A stretch of DNA of 64,000 bases, from positions 182,771 to 246,770 of the forward strand of contig CAVTTJ010000007.1 of NCBI GenBank assembly GCA_963737575.1, written 5' to 3'. The notes under the pieces were generated by a model. That model made no database searches, was not told the origin of the DNA, and saw nothing but the letters and a program-made list of their open reading frames with translations. The position numbers and the translations under genes were made by a program. Within the stretch, counting starts at the first letter, position 1. Each line of letters begins with the position of its first letter. The DNA is from VRUE01 sp963737575. Its GTDB lineage: Bacteria; Actinomycetota; Thermoleophilia; Solirubrobacterales; 70-9. Of the stretch, positions 51,183-61,000 are shown piece by piece.

Positions 51183-52412
51183 TTGAGCGAAGGTCCACCC
51201 AAGCGAGACCCGCTCCATGGTGTGCTGATCGACCTCTGCTTCGAGCAGGGTCTCGAATCGATCACCGAGTCGGAGCTCTGCCGGCGCGCCGAGGTCAGCC
51301 TCGACGACTTCAGGTCGCGCTACGCGAGCCTCGAGGACTGCTTCTTCGAGGCCTACGCCGCCGAGTTCGCCCGTTACCGCCGCCAGGCGGCGGCGGCGCG
51401 CGAGGGCCTCGCCGAGTGGCGCTCCCGCCTGCGGGCTACGGCCTACGCGTTGCTCCGCTTCCTCGCCGAGGACGAACGCGTCACCCACTTCACGGTCGTC
51501 GAGGTGCGCCGTGCCGGCGAGCGGAGCGCGCTGCTGATCGGCGAGGGGATCGAAGAACTGATCGACCTCCTGGACGAGGGCCGCTCGCAGCCGCGCGCGC
51601 CCGCCGATCTCACCCGCGCCACCGCCGAGTCGGTCGCGGGCGGCCTCTTCAACCAGCTCTACCTGGCGGTCGCCGGCGGCGCCGGGGCGCCCGAGGAGGC
51701 CGACTTGGTCCCGCAGGCGATGTACACGGCCGTCCTCCCCTACCTCGGGGTCCAGGTCGCGATGGAGGAGCTCTCGATTCCGCCGCCCCCCGAGCCTGGG
51801 ACGATGCCCGACCCCCGCCCGCCGGTCGACGCGGCGCTGATCGCGCTCTGCCACGAGAAGGGTTTCGCGGCGCTTACCGTGGCCGGCCTCTGCACCCGCG
51901 CGGGCATCGGGGAGGCCGAGTTCCGCCGCGAGTACGCCGACCTCGACGGTTGCTTCTGCGCGGTGTTCGAGCGCGAGCTCGACCTTCTGCTTCTGGAGTT
52001 CGCCGCCGCCCTCGCCGGAGCCGACGGATGGCGAACTCGGTTGCGCGCGGTCGCCTATGCGTTCCAGGCCTGGCTCGCGGAGGACCCCGCCCGAACGCAC
52101 CTGATGGTCAACGAGATCCGCACCGCCTCCGAGCGCGCCCGCCAGATCCAGTGGCGCGGAATCGCGAGCATGATCGACCTCCTCGATGAGGGCCGCGCCG
52201 AGTCGGCCGACCCGGACCGTCTCAGCCGGGCCACCGCGGAGGGGATTGCGGGCGGCATTCTCAGCCAGATCTACGAGGCAGCGGCCCACGGCACCGAGAT
52301 CCGCACCGAAACGGTTCCCGAGATGCTCTACGCGGCATACCTGCCATACCTCGGGCCGGAGATCGCCGGCGAGGAGCTGGAGATAGCGCCACCGGCCTCG
52401 AGTGGGCACTAG
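51183..52412 (+). CDS. Tandem-duplicated TetR protein (two complete TetR modules)
   Basis: 409 residues made of two homologous TetR units. Unit 1 (about 8-195): LCFEQGLESITESELCRRA, RYASLEDCFFEAY, IEELIDLLDEGRS, VLPYLGVQVAMEEL. Unit 2 (about 212-400): LCHEKGFAALTVAGLCTRA, EYADLDGCFCAVF, IASMIDLLDEGRAESA, YLPYLGPEIAGEEL. A proline-rich linker (PPPPEPGTMPDPRPP) joins them. Both units keep a helix-turn-helix, so it may act as a single-chain dimer. TTG 51183 follows GGGGGAAGGGGAG; TAGGCT at 51130 region is a possible -10. Confidence 0.9.
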   Translation: MSEGPPKRDPLHGVLIDLCFEQGLESITESELCRRAEVSLDDFRSRYASLEDCFFEAYAAEFARYRRQAAAAREGLAEWRSRLRATAYALLRFLAEDERVTHFTVVEVRRAGERSALLIGEGIEELIDLLDEGRSQPRAPADLTRATAESVAGGLFNQLYLAVAGGAGAPEEADLVPQAMYTAVLPYLGVQVAMEELSIPPPPEPGTMPDPRPPVDAALIALCHEKGFAALTVAGLCTRAGIGEAEFRREYADLDGCFCAVFERELDLLLLEFAAALAGADGWRTRLRAVAYAFQAWLAEDPARTHLMVNEIRTASERARQIQWRGIASMIDLLDEGRAESADPDRLSRATAEGIAGGILSQIYEAAAHGTEIRTETVPEMLYAAYLPYLGPEIAGEELEIAPPASSGH

Positions 52413-52439
52413 CGCCGCGAGCTGAGCCCCCCGCGCCGA

Positions 52440-52445
52440 TAATCT
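52440..52445 (+). promoter_or_regulatory. Putative -10 element of the TetR gene at 52452 (TAATCT)
   Basis: TAATCT ends 6 nt before GTG 52452, the leaderless spacing. Confidence 0.45.
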
Positions 52446-52451
52446 TGCCTG

Positions 52452-53153
52452 GTGCCTCTCGCAGAGGATGCCGGAGCGGACGCCAGGCTGGAGCTCGGCC
52501 CGCTTCCAGGCGGCCACCACGGCCTTTCCCGGCAGGAGGTCGCCGAGTCCCAGCGCGAGCGGCTCATCGCCGCGACCGCCGACCTGATCGCCGAGCGCGG
52601 CTATGCCGGCGTCCCGATCACCGAGATCGCGAAGCGGGCCTCGGTGGCCAACCGCGTCTTCTACGAGAACTTCAAGTCCAAGGAGGAGGCGTTTCTCGCC
52701 GCCTACGACGCGGTCGTCGATCACATCACCGGGCTGATCGCCGCCGCCGCCGGCCCGCTCGAGGGGTGGCCAGATCGCATCGCAGCCTCACTGGGCGCCG
52801 CGATCGCCTTCTTCGAGGAGGAGCCGAAGCTCGCGCGGTTCTGCCTCGTCGCCCCCTTCACCTCGACCACGAAGATCGCCGCCCATTGCCGCGAGCGAGC
52901 CGCAGCTGCCCTGCCCTATCTCGCCCAGGGCCGCGATCTCCACACCGCCGGAAGTGGGCTCCCCGCCTCGACCGAGGACTCGCTCCTGGGCGGCGTCGTC
53001 AGCCAACTCAGCCGCTCGCTCCTCGTCGGCCCCGGGCCGCTCAGCGCCCTTCTCCCGGACCTGACCGAATTCGTCCTGACGCCGTATCTCGGGCCCGGCG
53101 AGGCTCGCCGCCATGCCGTCGCGGCGGCGTCGCTGCCTGAGAAATCCTCCTAA
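52452..53153 (+). CDS. TetR-family transcriptional regulator
   Basis: 233 residues: VAESQRERLIAATADLIAE, helix-turn-helix ITEIAKRASVANRVFYENF, and a ligand domain ending FVLTPYLGPGEARRHAV. Paralogue of the TetR at 50434. The last codons and stop are copy B of the 24-nt repeat. No enzyme or transporter gene is adjacent that would name its effector. Confidence 0.9.
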   Translation: MPLAEDAGADARLELGPLPGGHHGLSRQEVAESQRERLIAATADLIAERGYAGVPITEIAKRASVANRVFYENFKSKEEAFLAAYDAVVDHITGLIAAAAGPLEGWPDRIAASLGAAIAFFEEEPKLARFCLVAPFTSTTKIAAHCRERAAAALPYLAQGRDLHTAGSGLPASTEDSLLGGVVSQLSRSLLVGPGPLSALLPDLTEFVLTPYLGPGEARRHAVAAASLPEKSS

Positions 53154-53154
53154 T
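53131..53154. repeat. 24-nt repeat (copy B)
   Basis: Covers the 3' end of the TetR gene (codons for LPEKSS and stop) and matches 50147-50170 at 21 of 24 positions. Confidence 0.55.
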
Positions 53155-53180
53155 TTTTCAGGACAGTTTGGTATATTGCC

Positions 53181-53296
53181 GCCGTTCTAGAACGGCCTCA
53201 TTCCCGAGTCGCTACCCCTGCTTTGACGGCGACTCGGACTGCAGTAGCGCAAACGGGCGGGCCGGGGGGAGTCCCCTTCTCCCTCCGGACCCGTTT
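53181..53296. repeat. Cluster of three hairpins downstream of the TetR array
   Basis: A perfect 16-bp palindrome GCCGTTCTAGAACGGC (53181-53196), a 9-bp inverted repeat CCGAGTCGC/GCGACTCGG (53204-53212 with 53229-53237), and a long GC-rich hairpin closed by AAACGGG/CCCGTTT (53251-53257 with 53290-53296). None has a clear T-tract; they may jointly end transcription from the TetR gene. Confidence 0.55.
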
Positions 53297-53353
53297 GTGT
53301 GCCGTCAGGGCGGGAACCCTTCGAACCGGCCCGGTCAATCGCAGCGGGTAGAG

Positions 53354-53500
53354 CTACCTGACGATGGTGAAGCTCACGGTGACCGGTTTGGCCTTGCCCT
53401 TCGCGTTGCTCGCGGTCAGCGTCGCCGTCTAGGTGCCGGGCTTCAGCGCGCGCTTACCAATCCGGCCGCGACGGAGCGTCATCGCGATGCTACACCTAGG
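53354..53500 (-). pseudogene. 3' remnant of a secreted surface-protein gene
   Basis: Minus-strand reading gives RRGRIGKRALKPGT, a TAG stop, then TATLTASNAKGKAKPVTVSF and TIVR stop. This is the usual C-terminal Ig-like ending of secreted proteins in this lineage, with the tyrosine codon of PGTY mutated to TAG (TAC to TAG). No upstream coding part remains, so it is a truncated relic. Confidence 0.7.
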
Positions 53501-53670
53501 AAAACCAAATAAATCTTTCACTTCTTTCTGACTCCACAGGTGTTCCTAGAAGGCCCGATCGAGTAGGGCGCTGTTTGTCATTCCACTCTTGTCCTGCGTG
53601 ACTGGGGCCCGCATCTTGCCCTCCGAATCGATCGGATCGGCTTCGGTGTTGAAGTAGAAGGACGTTTGCG

Positions 53671-53694
53671 TTTTTGGCTCTACAGAGCCAAAAA
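53671..53694. repeat. Palindrome TTTTTGGCTCT-AC-AGAGCCAAAAA
   Basis: Perfect 11-bp arms with a 2-bp centre. The flanks extend the symmetry imperfectly (GGACGTTT..GC on the left, the complement of GGATGTTT..GC on the right), giving about 22-27 bp arms. Its U-then-A polarity is the reverse of an intrinsic terminator. It may be an operator or abutted ends of a lost mobile element. Confidence 0.55.
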
Positions 53695-54251
53695 CCTTGC
53701 CTAAACATCCTTGACTTTCGGCTTGACCGATGCTTCGATGTGAACCGTTCGCCCAGGGAGGGCGAGAGAGAGATCGAGACTCGTAGAAAGGTCTCCCAAC
53801 TCCCCAGGCGCAGTTTGCCTGGGAAACGAGGGGGCCGAGAAGGAGGAGAGAGATTGGTGCAGGTCGAGGCGCTTTCGGCTCCTTACTCGGCCACCCTTGG
53901 CCGGACTTGCTCAGCGCCGATGGTGCTCGAGGGCGGTGATCCACATTTCGACACTTGCGCCGTCCTCAGCGACATATCACCGGGCGGCGCAAAGGCGAGA
54001 AAGGGTGGCAGCTCTCCAACCGGGCTCTCCCCTGGGCCCTCACGCGGCGGGGCGTTCCCTGACCCCCCCGCAGGAGTCGCCGCCCTCGCCAATCCCGCGG
54101 TCCGCGTGTCTATCCCTGGTTCGCGTGCCCGCATAGAGCAGTGCGGGCGGTCCATTCATCGTCCGAGGTCCTTCCTGTCCTCAGGCGGGACCGTCCGCGC
54201 CTGCTCCTCAGCTGCGAATCCCGCGGCCCTCGCCGCCGCCGAAGGCCTCGC

Positions 54252-57200
54252 ATGAGACACCGAGGAGGTCCGAGACGCGTCTCCGCCGTCCTCGTGCCGA
54301 TCCTCGCTGTCCTCGTATCCCTGGCCCTCGCCGCCGCCCCCGCCCATGCCGAACGCTCCTACGACTCCCAGATCACTGGATTCAGCAACCCGCATGGCAT
54401 CGCAATCGACGGCTCCGACCACCCTTGGGTCAGCGATCCGGGCAACGGTGGATTGATCACCGAGTACAACGCCTATCCGTCGCAGACTTCGATCGACCAG
54501 CGGACAGGCGGCGGTGCTTACGGATGCGGAGCAAACTACGTATGGAGCCTCGGCATCAACGACTCGACCGGATACCTCGACGTCGCAGATTCCTGCCAGG
54601 TGGTGGTCGACATCTTCGACAACAGCGGCGCCTTGTCCAAACAGTTCGCGAGCAATTTCGGCGGCGGGTACGACTACCTCGCGGTCGACAACTCCGGCGG
54701 CGCCGCGAACGGAGACATCTATGTCGCTTCGACCAACGGCCTCCTGCAGAGATTCGACGGGAGCGGCAATCCCGACGGCTTCTCCGCCTCCGCCGGATAC
54801 ATCAGCGGCAACAAAATCACGGGCACCCCGGGCGGTTCCTTCGGAAATCCATGGAACGTAGCCACCGATCCCTCCGGCAACGTCTACGTCCTCGACCAGA
54901 GCCATAGGGCAGTCGATGAGTTCGACTCCAGCGGCACCTTCGTCCGCGCCTTCGACGGCTCCGGCGCACCCGTAAGTTTCAGCTCGAATCTGAGCGGGGT
55001 CGCCGTCGATCCGACGAACGGGAACCTCCTGGTGGCCGATGCCGGCAACTCGGTTGTCGATGAGTTCGATTCGGGCGGCGTCTATCTCGATCAGCTGACC
55101 GGCACGGGGCCGTCCGAGGCGGATCCGTTTGGAAGCCTGCCCGGAGGGCTCGCAGTCAGCTCGGCCGGCTACGTCTACGTCGTTGACGGCGGCGCTCACG
55201 CCGTCGACATCTTCACCCCCAACGCGATCCTGCCCAAAGTCACCTACGGGGCGGTGACCAACCAGTCCCAGACCGGCGGGACGCTGAATGCCAGCGTCGA
55301 CCTCAACGGCGGGCCGGAAGTCACGTCCTGCCTTTTCCAGTACGGGACCACGACCGAATACGGCTCGAGCGTCGCCTGCTCACCTCCGACCCCGTACTCA
55401 GGCAATACGTCGGTCAGCGCCACCCTCTCAGGCCTCACCACGGAGACGGCCTATCACTATCGCCTCGTCCTTGTCACCGCCAACGGCACCAAGAACTCAG
55501 CCGATCAAACCTACAAACCCCACGCGGTGGCCGGCCTGACGACTCAACCGGCGACCAGCGTCCTCCGCAACACGGCCACCCTCAACGCCTCCTTCAATGG
55601 CGATGGAGAGGAAACCCACTATTACTTCGAATGGGGTACCAGCCCCTCTTACGGCAACACGACGGCAACGCCCCCGGGCACCGACGCAGGGTCTCCAAGC
55701 GGACCGCAATCCCTCCTCTTCGACCTCTCGGGACTGACCGTCGAGACGACCTATCACTATCGGATCGTCGCCTCGAACGCCGCCGGCACCTCCTACGGTG
55801 CCGACCAGAGCTTCAAGACACTGGCCGCAGTCGAGAACCTGTCGACCGAACCACCGACCAATGTAACCGCAAGCACGGCAACGTTGAACGCCTCGTATAC
55901 CGGCATCGGCGAGGACGTCCACTACTACTTCGAATTCGGGCCCGACACCGAATACGGCAACAGGACCGCGGCTCCACCCGGCACCGACAACGGCTCACCC
56001 AGTGGCGCCCAGGGACTCTCGTTCGACATCAGCGCCCTGGGTATCAACACGACCTACCACTACCGGGTGATCGCCACAGACGCCGCCGGCACTACCTTCG
56101 GCTCCGATCAGACCTTCACGACCCTTGGGCGCTACGAGTTCGCGACCGACTACGGCTCACCCGGCTCGGCAGACGGCCAGCTGCTGGGCCCCAAGGACGT
56201 CGCCGTCGACGCCGCGAGTGGCGACATCTACGTCGCCGACACCGGCAACCACCGCGTCGTGAAACTCGACGCCTCCGGCGATTTCCTGGCTTCCTGGGGC
56301 TGGGGGGTGAGCGACGGCAGCGCCGCCGGCGAGGTCTGCACGTCGGGTTGTCAGGCCGGCATCCCCGGCTCTGGCGCCGGACAGTTCACGACTCCGGAGT
56401 TCGTCGAGGTCGACGACTCCGCAGGCGCGTCGGCCGGCGACGTCTACGTTGCCGACATCGCCGACGGGGTGGTGCAGAAGTTCGATCCATCGGGGAACCT
56501 GATCACGAGTTGGGAGACGGGCGGCAAGATCGATCTCAGCAGCAGTGGCACGATCGGGGGCATAACCGTCAGCGACACGGGCGATCTCCTCGTCCTCACC
56601 GACAATTCGCCTTTCTACTGGACCGAAATCGGCCAGGACGGGAGCTACGAAAGGAGGATCAACACGGCGGGGCTGCAGCTCGGAAATCCCAGTGGCACCG
56701 GGATCGAGATCGATTCGTTTGGAGGCTTCTACGAGCCACAGGCCGGCGGCGGTGTCACCTACCGAGACCCAGAAGGGGTTCTGTACTCCGGTCACCTGAT
56801 TCCGGCCGCCGGCAACGCCGGTCTCGTCATCGATCGGTCCACCAACGATCTCTATGTTGACCAGGGCGGATTCATCCAACAGTTCGCGACCGTGGTGCCG
56901 CCGGGTTGCGCCGCAGACGCCGGCGCCGGGACGATCGGCCAGGGGTGCGGTGCGACAGACACCTTTGGCAGCGGCAGCCTCAGCGGGGGCGCCGGGCTCG
57001 GCTTCAATCCCGGCACCGGCATTCTCTACGCGGCCGACGCCGGCGCCAGCGACGTGGCTGTCTTCTCACCCCTTCCGCTGCCGGACGTGACCACCGGGCC
57101 GGCGACGGGCGTCGACGCTTCCTCCTGGACCCTGACCGGAGAGGTGGACCCACATGGAGGGGGTCAGGTCAGCGACTGCTATTTCCAGTACGGCACCGAT

Positions 57201-58097
57201 CTCACCTACGGCTTGGGCAGCATTCCATGTTCGCCGGGCGCCCCTCTCTCGGGCTCGGCCGACGTCACCGCGGACCTCAGCGGCCTGACTCCCTCCACCA
57301 CCTACCACTACCGGCTCGTTGCCATTCTGGTCGATGGAAAAGGCCTTCCCGCCTACGGGCGCGACCGCACCTTCACCGCGTCGCCCACCCTCACCCCGAC
57401 GATCGAATCGAGCTCGTTTGCGGAATCGACCCCGACGACGGCCACGGTCACGGCCCAGATCAATCCCAATCTTCTGCCCACTGTCTACCGCTTCCAGTAC
57501 GGGACCGATACCGACTACGGCTCGCAAACCCCGACCAGTGACTCGATCGGAGCAGACGGCGCCGTTCACACCGTCAGCAGCCTGCTCTCGGGGCTCACTC
57601 CGGGTACCACGTACCACTATCGCGTGGTCGCGGTCAACTTCAACGGCGCCGTGAACGGGCCGGACGGCGCATTCACGACGCCTGATGCGCCATCCGTGGC
57701 AGCCGGCACCGCGTTGAACGTGTCCGAGACCAGCGCGAGCCTGACCGCCGGCGTTCGGCCCGGGTTGCGGCCGACGACCTACCACTTCGAATACGGCCCC
57801 ACCGCGTCCTACGGCGCCGGAACGCCCGAGAGCTCGCCAATCGGCTCGGACGACGCCATCCATCGAGCCGCCGCCGATATCTCGGGTCTCACGGCGGCCA
57901 CGACCTACCACTTCCGGATTGTCGCCACCAACCAGATCGGCACCACCGATGGCCCCGACCAGAGCTTCACCACGGCCCCGATGGCGGTCCGATCGCAACC
58001 GCCGTCGAGATGCAAGGCCGGCTTCGTCAAGCGCGGCAGCAAATGCGTCAGGCGCCGGCATCACAGGCACAAACACAAGAAGAGGAGCAATTCGTGA
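54252..58097 (+). CDS. Giant secreted beta-propeller and fibronectin-III-like repeat protein
   Basis: 1281 residues. Signal peptide (hydrophobic about 10-33, cut at AHAERS). Domain order: NHL-type propeller (about 36-325, repeats such as VAVDPTNGNLLVADAGNSVVDEF), three Fn3-like domains (329-420, 425-525, 524-625, each with an F.YG..T.YG strand and TTYHYR), a second propeller (627-945), three more Fn3-like domains (944-1040, 1046-1145, 1145-1240), and a basic tail with CKAGFVKRGSKCV. ATG 54252 has GAAGG 7 nt upstream. First of three coupled genes; probably surface adhesion or glycan binding. Confidence 0.85.
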   Translation: MRHRGGPRRVSAVLVPILAVLVSLALAAAPAHAERSYDSQITGFSNPHGIAIDGSDHPWVSDPGNGGLITEYNAYPSQTSIDQRTGGGAYGCGANYVWSLGINDSTGYLDVADSCQVVVDIFDNSGALSKQFASNFGGGYDYLAVDNSGGAANGDIYVASTNGLLQRFDGSGNPDGFSASAGYISGNKITGTPGGSFGNPWNVATDPSGNVYVLDQSHRAVDEFDSSGTFVRAFDGSGAPVSFSSNLSGVAVDPTNGNLLVADAGNSVVDEFDSGGVYLDQLTGTGPSEADPFGSLPGGLAVSSAGYVYVVDGGAHAVDIFTPNAILPKVTYGAVTNQSQTGGTLNASVDLNGGPEVTSCLFQYGTTTEYGSSVACSPPTPYSGNTSVSATLSGLTTETAYHYRLVLVTANGTKNSADQTYKPHAVAGLTTQPATSVLRNTATLNASFNGDGEETHYYFEWGTSPSYGNTTATPPGTDAGSPSGPQSLLFDLSGLTVETTYHYRIVASNAAGTSYGADQSFKTLAAVENLSTEPPTNVTASTATLNASYTGIGEDVHYYFEFGPDTEYGNRTAAPPGTDNGSPSGAQGLSFDISALGINTTYHYRVIATDAAGTTFGSDQTFTTLGRYEFATDYGSPGSADGQLLGPKDVAVDAASGDIYVADTGNHRVVKLDASGDFLASWGWGVSDGSAAGEVCTSGCQAGIPGSGAGQFTTPEFVEVDDSAGASAGDVYVADIADGVVQKFDPSGNLITSWETGGKIDLSSSGTIGGITVSDTGDLLVLTDNSPFYWTEIGQDGSYERRINTAGLQLGNPSGTGIEIDSFGGFYEPQAGGGVTYRDPEGVLYSGHLIPAAGNAGLVIDRSTNDLYVDQGGFIQQFATVVPPGCAADAGAGTIGQGCGATDTFGSGSLSGGAGLGFNPGTGILYAADAGASDVAVFSPLPLPDVTTGPATGVDASSWTLTGEVDPHGGGQVSDCYFQYGTDLTYGLGSIPCSPGAPLSGSADVTADLSGLTPSTTYHYRLVAILVDGKGLPAYGRDRTFTASPTLTPTIESSSFAESTPTTATVTAQINPNLLPTVYRFQYGTDTDYGSQTPTSDSIGADGAVHTVSSLLSGLTPGTTYHYRVVAVNFNGAVNGPDGAFTTPDAPSVAAGTALNVSETSASLTAGVRPGLRPTTYHFEYGPTASYGAGTPESSPIGSDDAIHRAAADISGLTAATTYHFRIVATNQIGTTDGPDQSFTTAPMAVRSQPPSRCKAGFVKRGSKCVRRRHHRHKHKKRSNS

Positions 58098-61000
58098 ACC
58101 GTCGTCGCATCGTCGCATCGGCTGCCGTGGCCGTCGCTGCGTGCGCGATGGCGCTGGCCGCTGCCGCACCCGCCTCGGCGAGCGTCAGCCACGCATTCAG
58201 CGGCACGATCGGCGCGGCAAGCTCGACTCCCGCGAATCCTTATCCGCTCAGTGAACCGACCGAAGTTGCCGTCGATCAGGAGACAGGCGACATCTACGTC
58301 ACCGACCCCGGGAACTACCGGGTGGAGAAATTCAGCTCCTCGGGGGCGTTTCTTCTCATGTTCGGCAAGGGCGTCGACCAGACCACCGGAGGGTATGTCT
58401 GCACGGCCGCTTCGGGTGACACGTGCCAGGCGGGGACTCCGGGCATTCACGTCGGACAGTTCACCACCCCGAGCGCCATGGCGGTCGACAATTCCGGCGG
58501 CCCTTCGAACGGTGACATCTATGTCGATGACACGAGCGCGGAAACCGTGCAGAAGTTCGACCCTATGGGCAACCTGATCACGAGCTTTGCGGAAGGCGGA
58601 GCTCTGAGCCGCTACACCAACGCAATAGACGTTGATCCTGCAGGGAATCTCTACACACTCACCCCATGCTGCGGAAGCATCTACGAGTACAGCCCGGACG
58701 GAGCCCTGATCGATCGCGAAACCCGCTGGCCAGGCGTTGGATTGCCTGGCCTGCAGCTCGACGCCGCCGGCAACTTCTACAGCGAGACCTCGCAGGGTGC
58801 CGGAACGGGAGTCCAGAAATCCGACCCGGCCGGCCGTTTCATCGGCGTGGTGACATCGACGCCGCCGACGACCGGCTTCGCGCTCGACAAGTCGAGTGAC
58901 GATCTCTTTCAGGACGACGGAAATGTCGTCTACCACTACAGCGCCGATTGCGATCCGGCCGGCGGCACCTGCACTCCGCTGGATTCCTTCGGGAGCGGAC
59001 ACCTGTTCGGCGGGGCCGGCCTTGGAGTGGACGCCGGCGACCACACCGTGTATGTCGCCGATGCCAGCAGTGACGACGTCGCCGTCTTCGGAGACGTCGA
59101 GCCGATCGTGACGACCGGCGCTCCGACCGGCATCACCGAGTCCAGCGTCACCCTGACAGGGCACATCGATCCCGCCGGCCGGGGGGACATCACCTACTGT
59201 CGGATCGAATTCGGCTTCGACAAGAGCTACGGCACGAGCCTGCCCTGCAATCCGGATCCGGCGGCCAGTCCGCCCGGCTCCAACTTCACCGGGCCGACCG
59301 ATGTCTCCGCGACCATCCCCGGGCTTTCGCCGGGAACCGAAGACCATTACCGAGTGGTCGCTTCGAACGCGATCGGCGCCACCAGCAAAGGCGCCGACCA
59401 TACGTTCATCACCACCCAGCCGCCCGCAGTCGACGGGCTCGCCTCGGCCAACCTCGCGGCGACGACGGCCGATCTGCAGGCGCAGGTCAATTCGAACGGC
59501 CTCGAAACGAACTATCGATTCGAATATGGCCCGACTTTGTCCTACGGGCAGTCAACCCCCGTCCCCGACGGAGTGATTCCGGCATCGAACTCCGACCAGG
59601 CGATCGAAGCCCATCTCGAAGGTCTTGTTCCCAAAACCGTGTACCACTACCGCCTCGTCGCGGTCAATGAAGACGGGACCACCACGACCGGCGACCACAC
59701 ATTCAATTTCTACCCGCCTCCCTGCCCGAACGAGAACGTTCGACAGCAGACGCAGGCCGACTATCTGCCGGACTGCCGTGCCTACGAGCTGGTCTCTCCT
59801 GAAGACGCAGCCGGGACGTTGCTCTATCCAGGTGGTCCCAACACAGGCGACGCCACCAGTCCGGCCCGCTTCTCCTACACGGGCGACTTCGGCACCGTCC
59901 CCGGTACCGAGGGTGCTATCGATGGCGTCGGCGATCTCTATGTCGCCACGCGCACCGATACGGGCTGGGTCTCCAAATACGTCGGCCTGCACTCGGATCA
60001 GGCCGCTGTGGCCGGGGGGCCGCCGATGGGCCTGCCGAACTCGTCGGCGCCGCAGGGTGCAAGCGAGGGAATTTATGTGAACTATTCGAACGGCAACTCC
60101 GCCCCGGATGACATTCAGAAGCAGGTGCTCACCGATCCGAGCATGGACAAGTTCCTCGACTGGAACGATGGCAATCAGTTCCCCGGCGATACCAGCAACC
60201 CGACACCGATCGCCTCCAACGCGCCGTATCTCTGGAGCGCGGAAGGCCATTTCCTCGGCCGCTGGCCGACCAATCTCGCAACCGTGCCGGCCGGCCAATA
60301 TCCGCCCGGCGCAACCTACTTCGCTCACGGCGCCGATGTGACCACCGCCCCCGGCGGCACCGCGGCACTCGACTGTCCGGGCGTGCTAACAAGCGGCTAC
60401 GCCGGAGTGAACTATTGCCCCGGCGACGTCACTGCTTCCTCCGACCTCAGCCATTTCGTATTCGCGACCGAGTGGAACGCTTTCGCCCCGGGAGGCCAGC
60501 TCAGTGCTCCCGGCTCCGTATATGACAACAACACGGAAGACAATACGGTGGCGATCATGTCGAAGACCCCGGGCGGCGACGACATTCCGAACGAGCCGAC
60601 CGACCAGGCCGGAGACACCTTGCAGATCCCCGCCGTATCCAGCGACGGATCGCACATTCTCATGGCGGCCGGCGGCACCGGCCCCTGTGGATTCTCGACC
60701 TGCCCGTTGCCACCCTGTGCAACATCCTTCTCGATTTCCCTTCGCTGTCCGATGCAGCGGAGCCGTCTCTATATGAGGGTCGACGGCGCTGTCACCTACG
60801 ACGTCTCCCGAGGCCATGAGGTCGATTACACCGACAGCACCCCCGATGGCTCAAAGGTCTACTTCACGACAGCTCAGCCCCTCACTGCGGACGACACCGA
60901 CAGCAGCGTCGATCTCTACATGTGGAGCGAAGCGGGTGACTCTCTCACGTTGGTGTCAGAGGGAAACAACGGTGCCGGCAATAGCGACAGCTGCAACTCC

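Larger units (their letters stand above)
53154..54251. other. 1.1-kb gene-poor, decayed region
   Basis: AT-richer in places than the rest of the window. It holds several palindromes at its left end, a degenerate 3' fragment of a secreted-protein gene on the minus strand, a 24-bp palindrome at 53671-53694, and a 7-bp CCCAGGC hairpin near 53801. Open frames across it look accidental. No rRNA, tRNA or transposase gene is recognisable. Confidence 0.7.

Noticed and set aside
53671..53694. Intrinsic terminator
   Set aside because: The T-run is 5' and the A-run 3' of the stem on both strands, the reverse of what termination needs.
53674..54255. A 193-codon plus-strand frame before the giant-protein operon
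   Set aside because: Arbitrary composition, no family motif, overlaps palindromes and runs into the signal peptide region out of frame.
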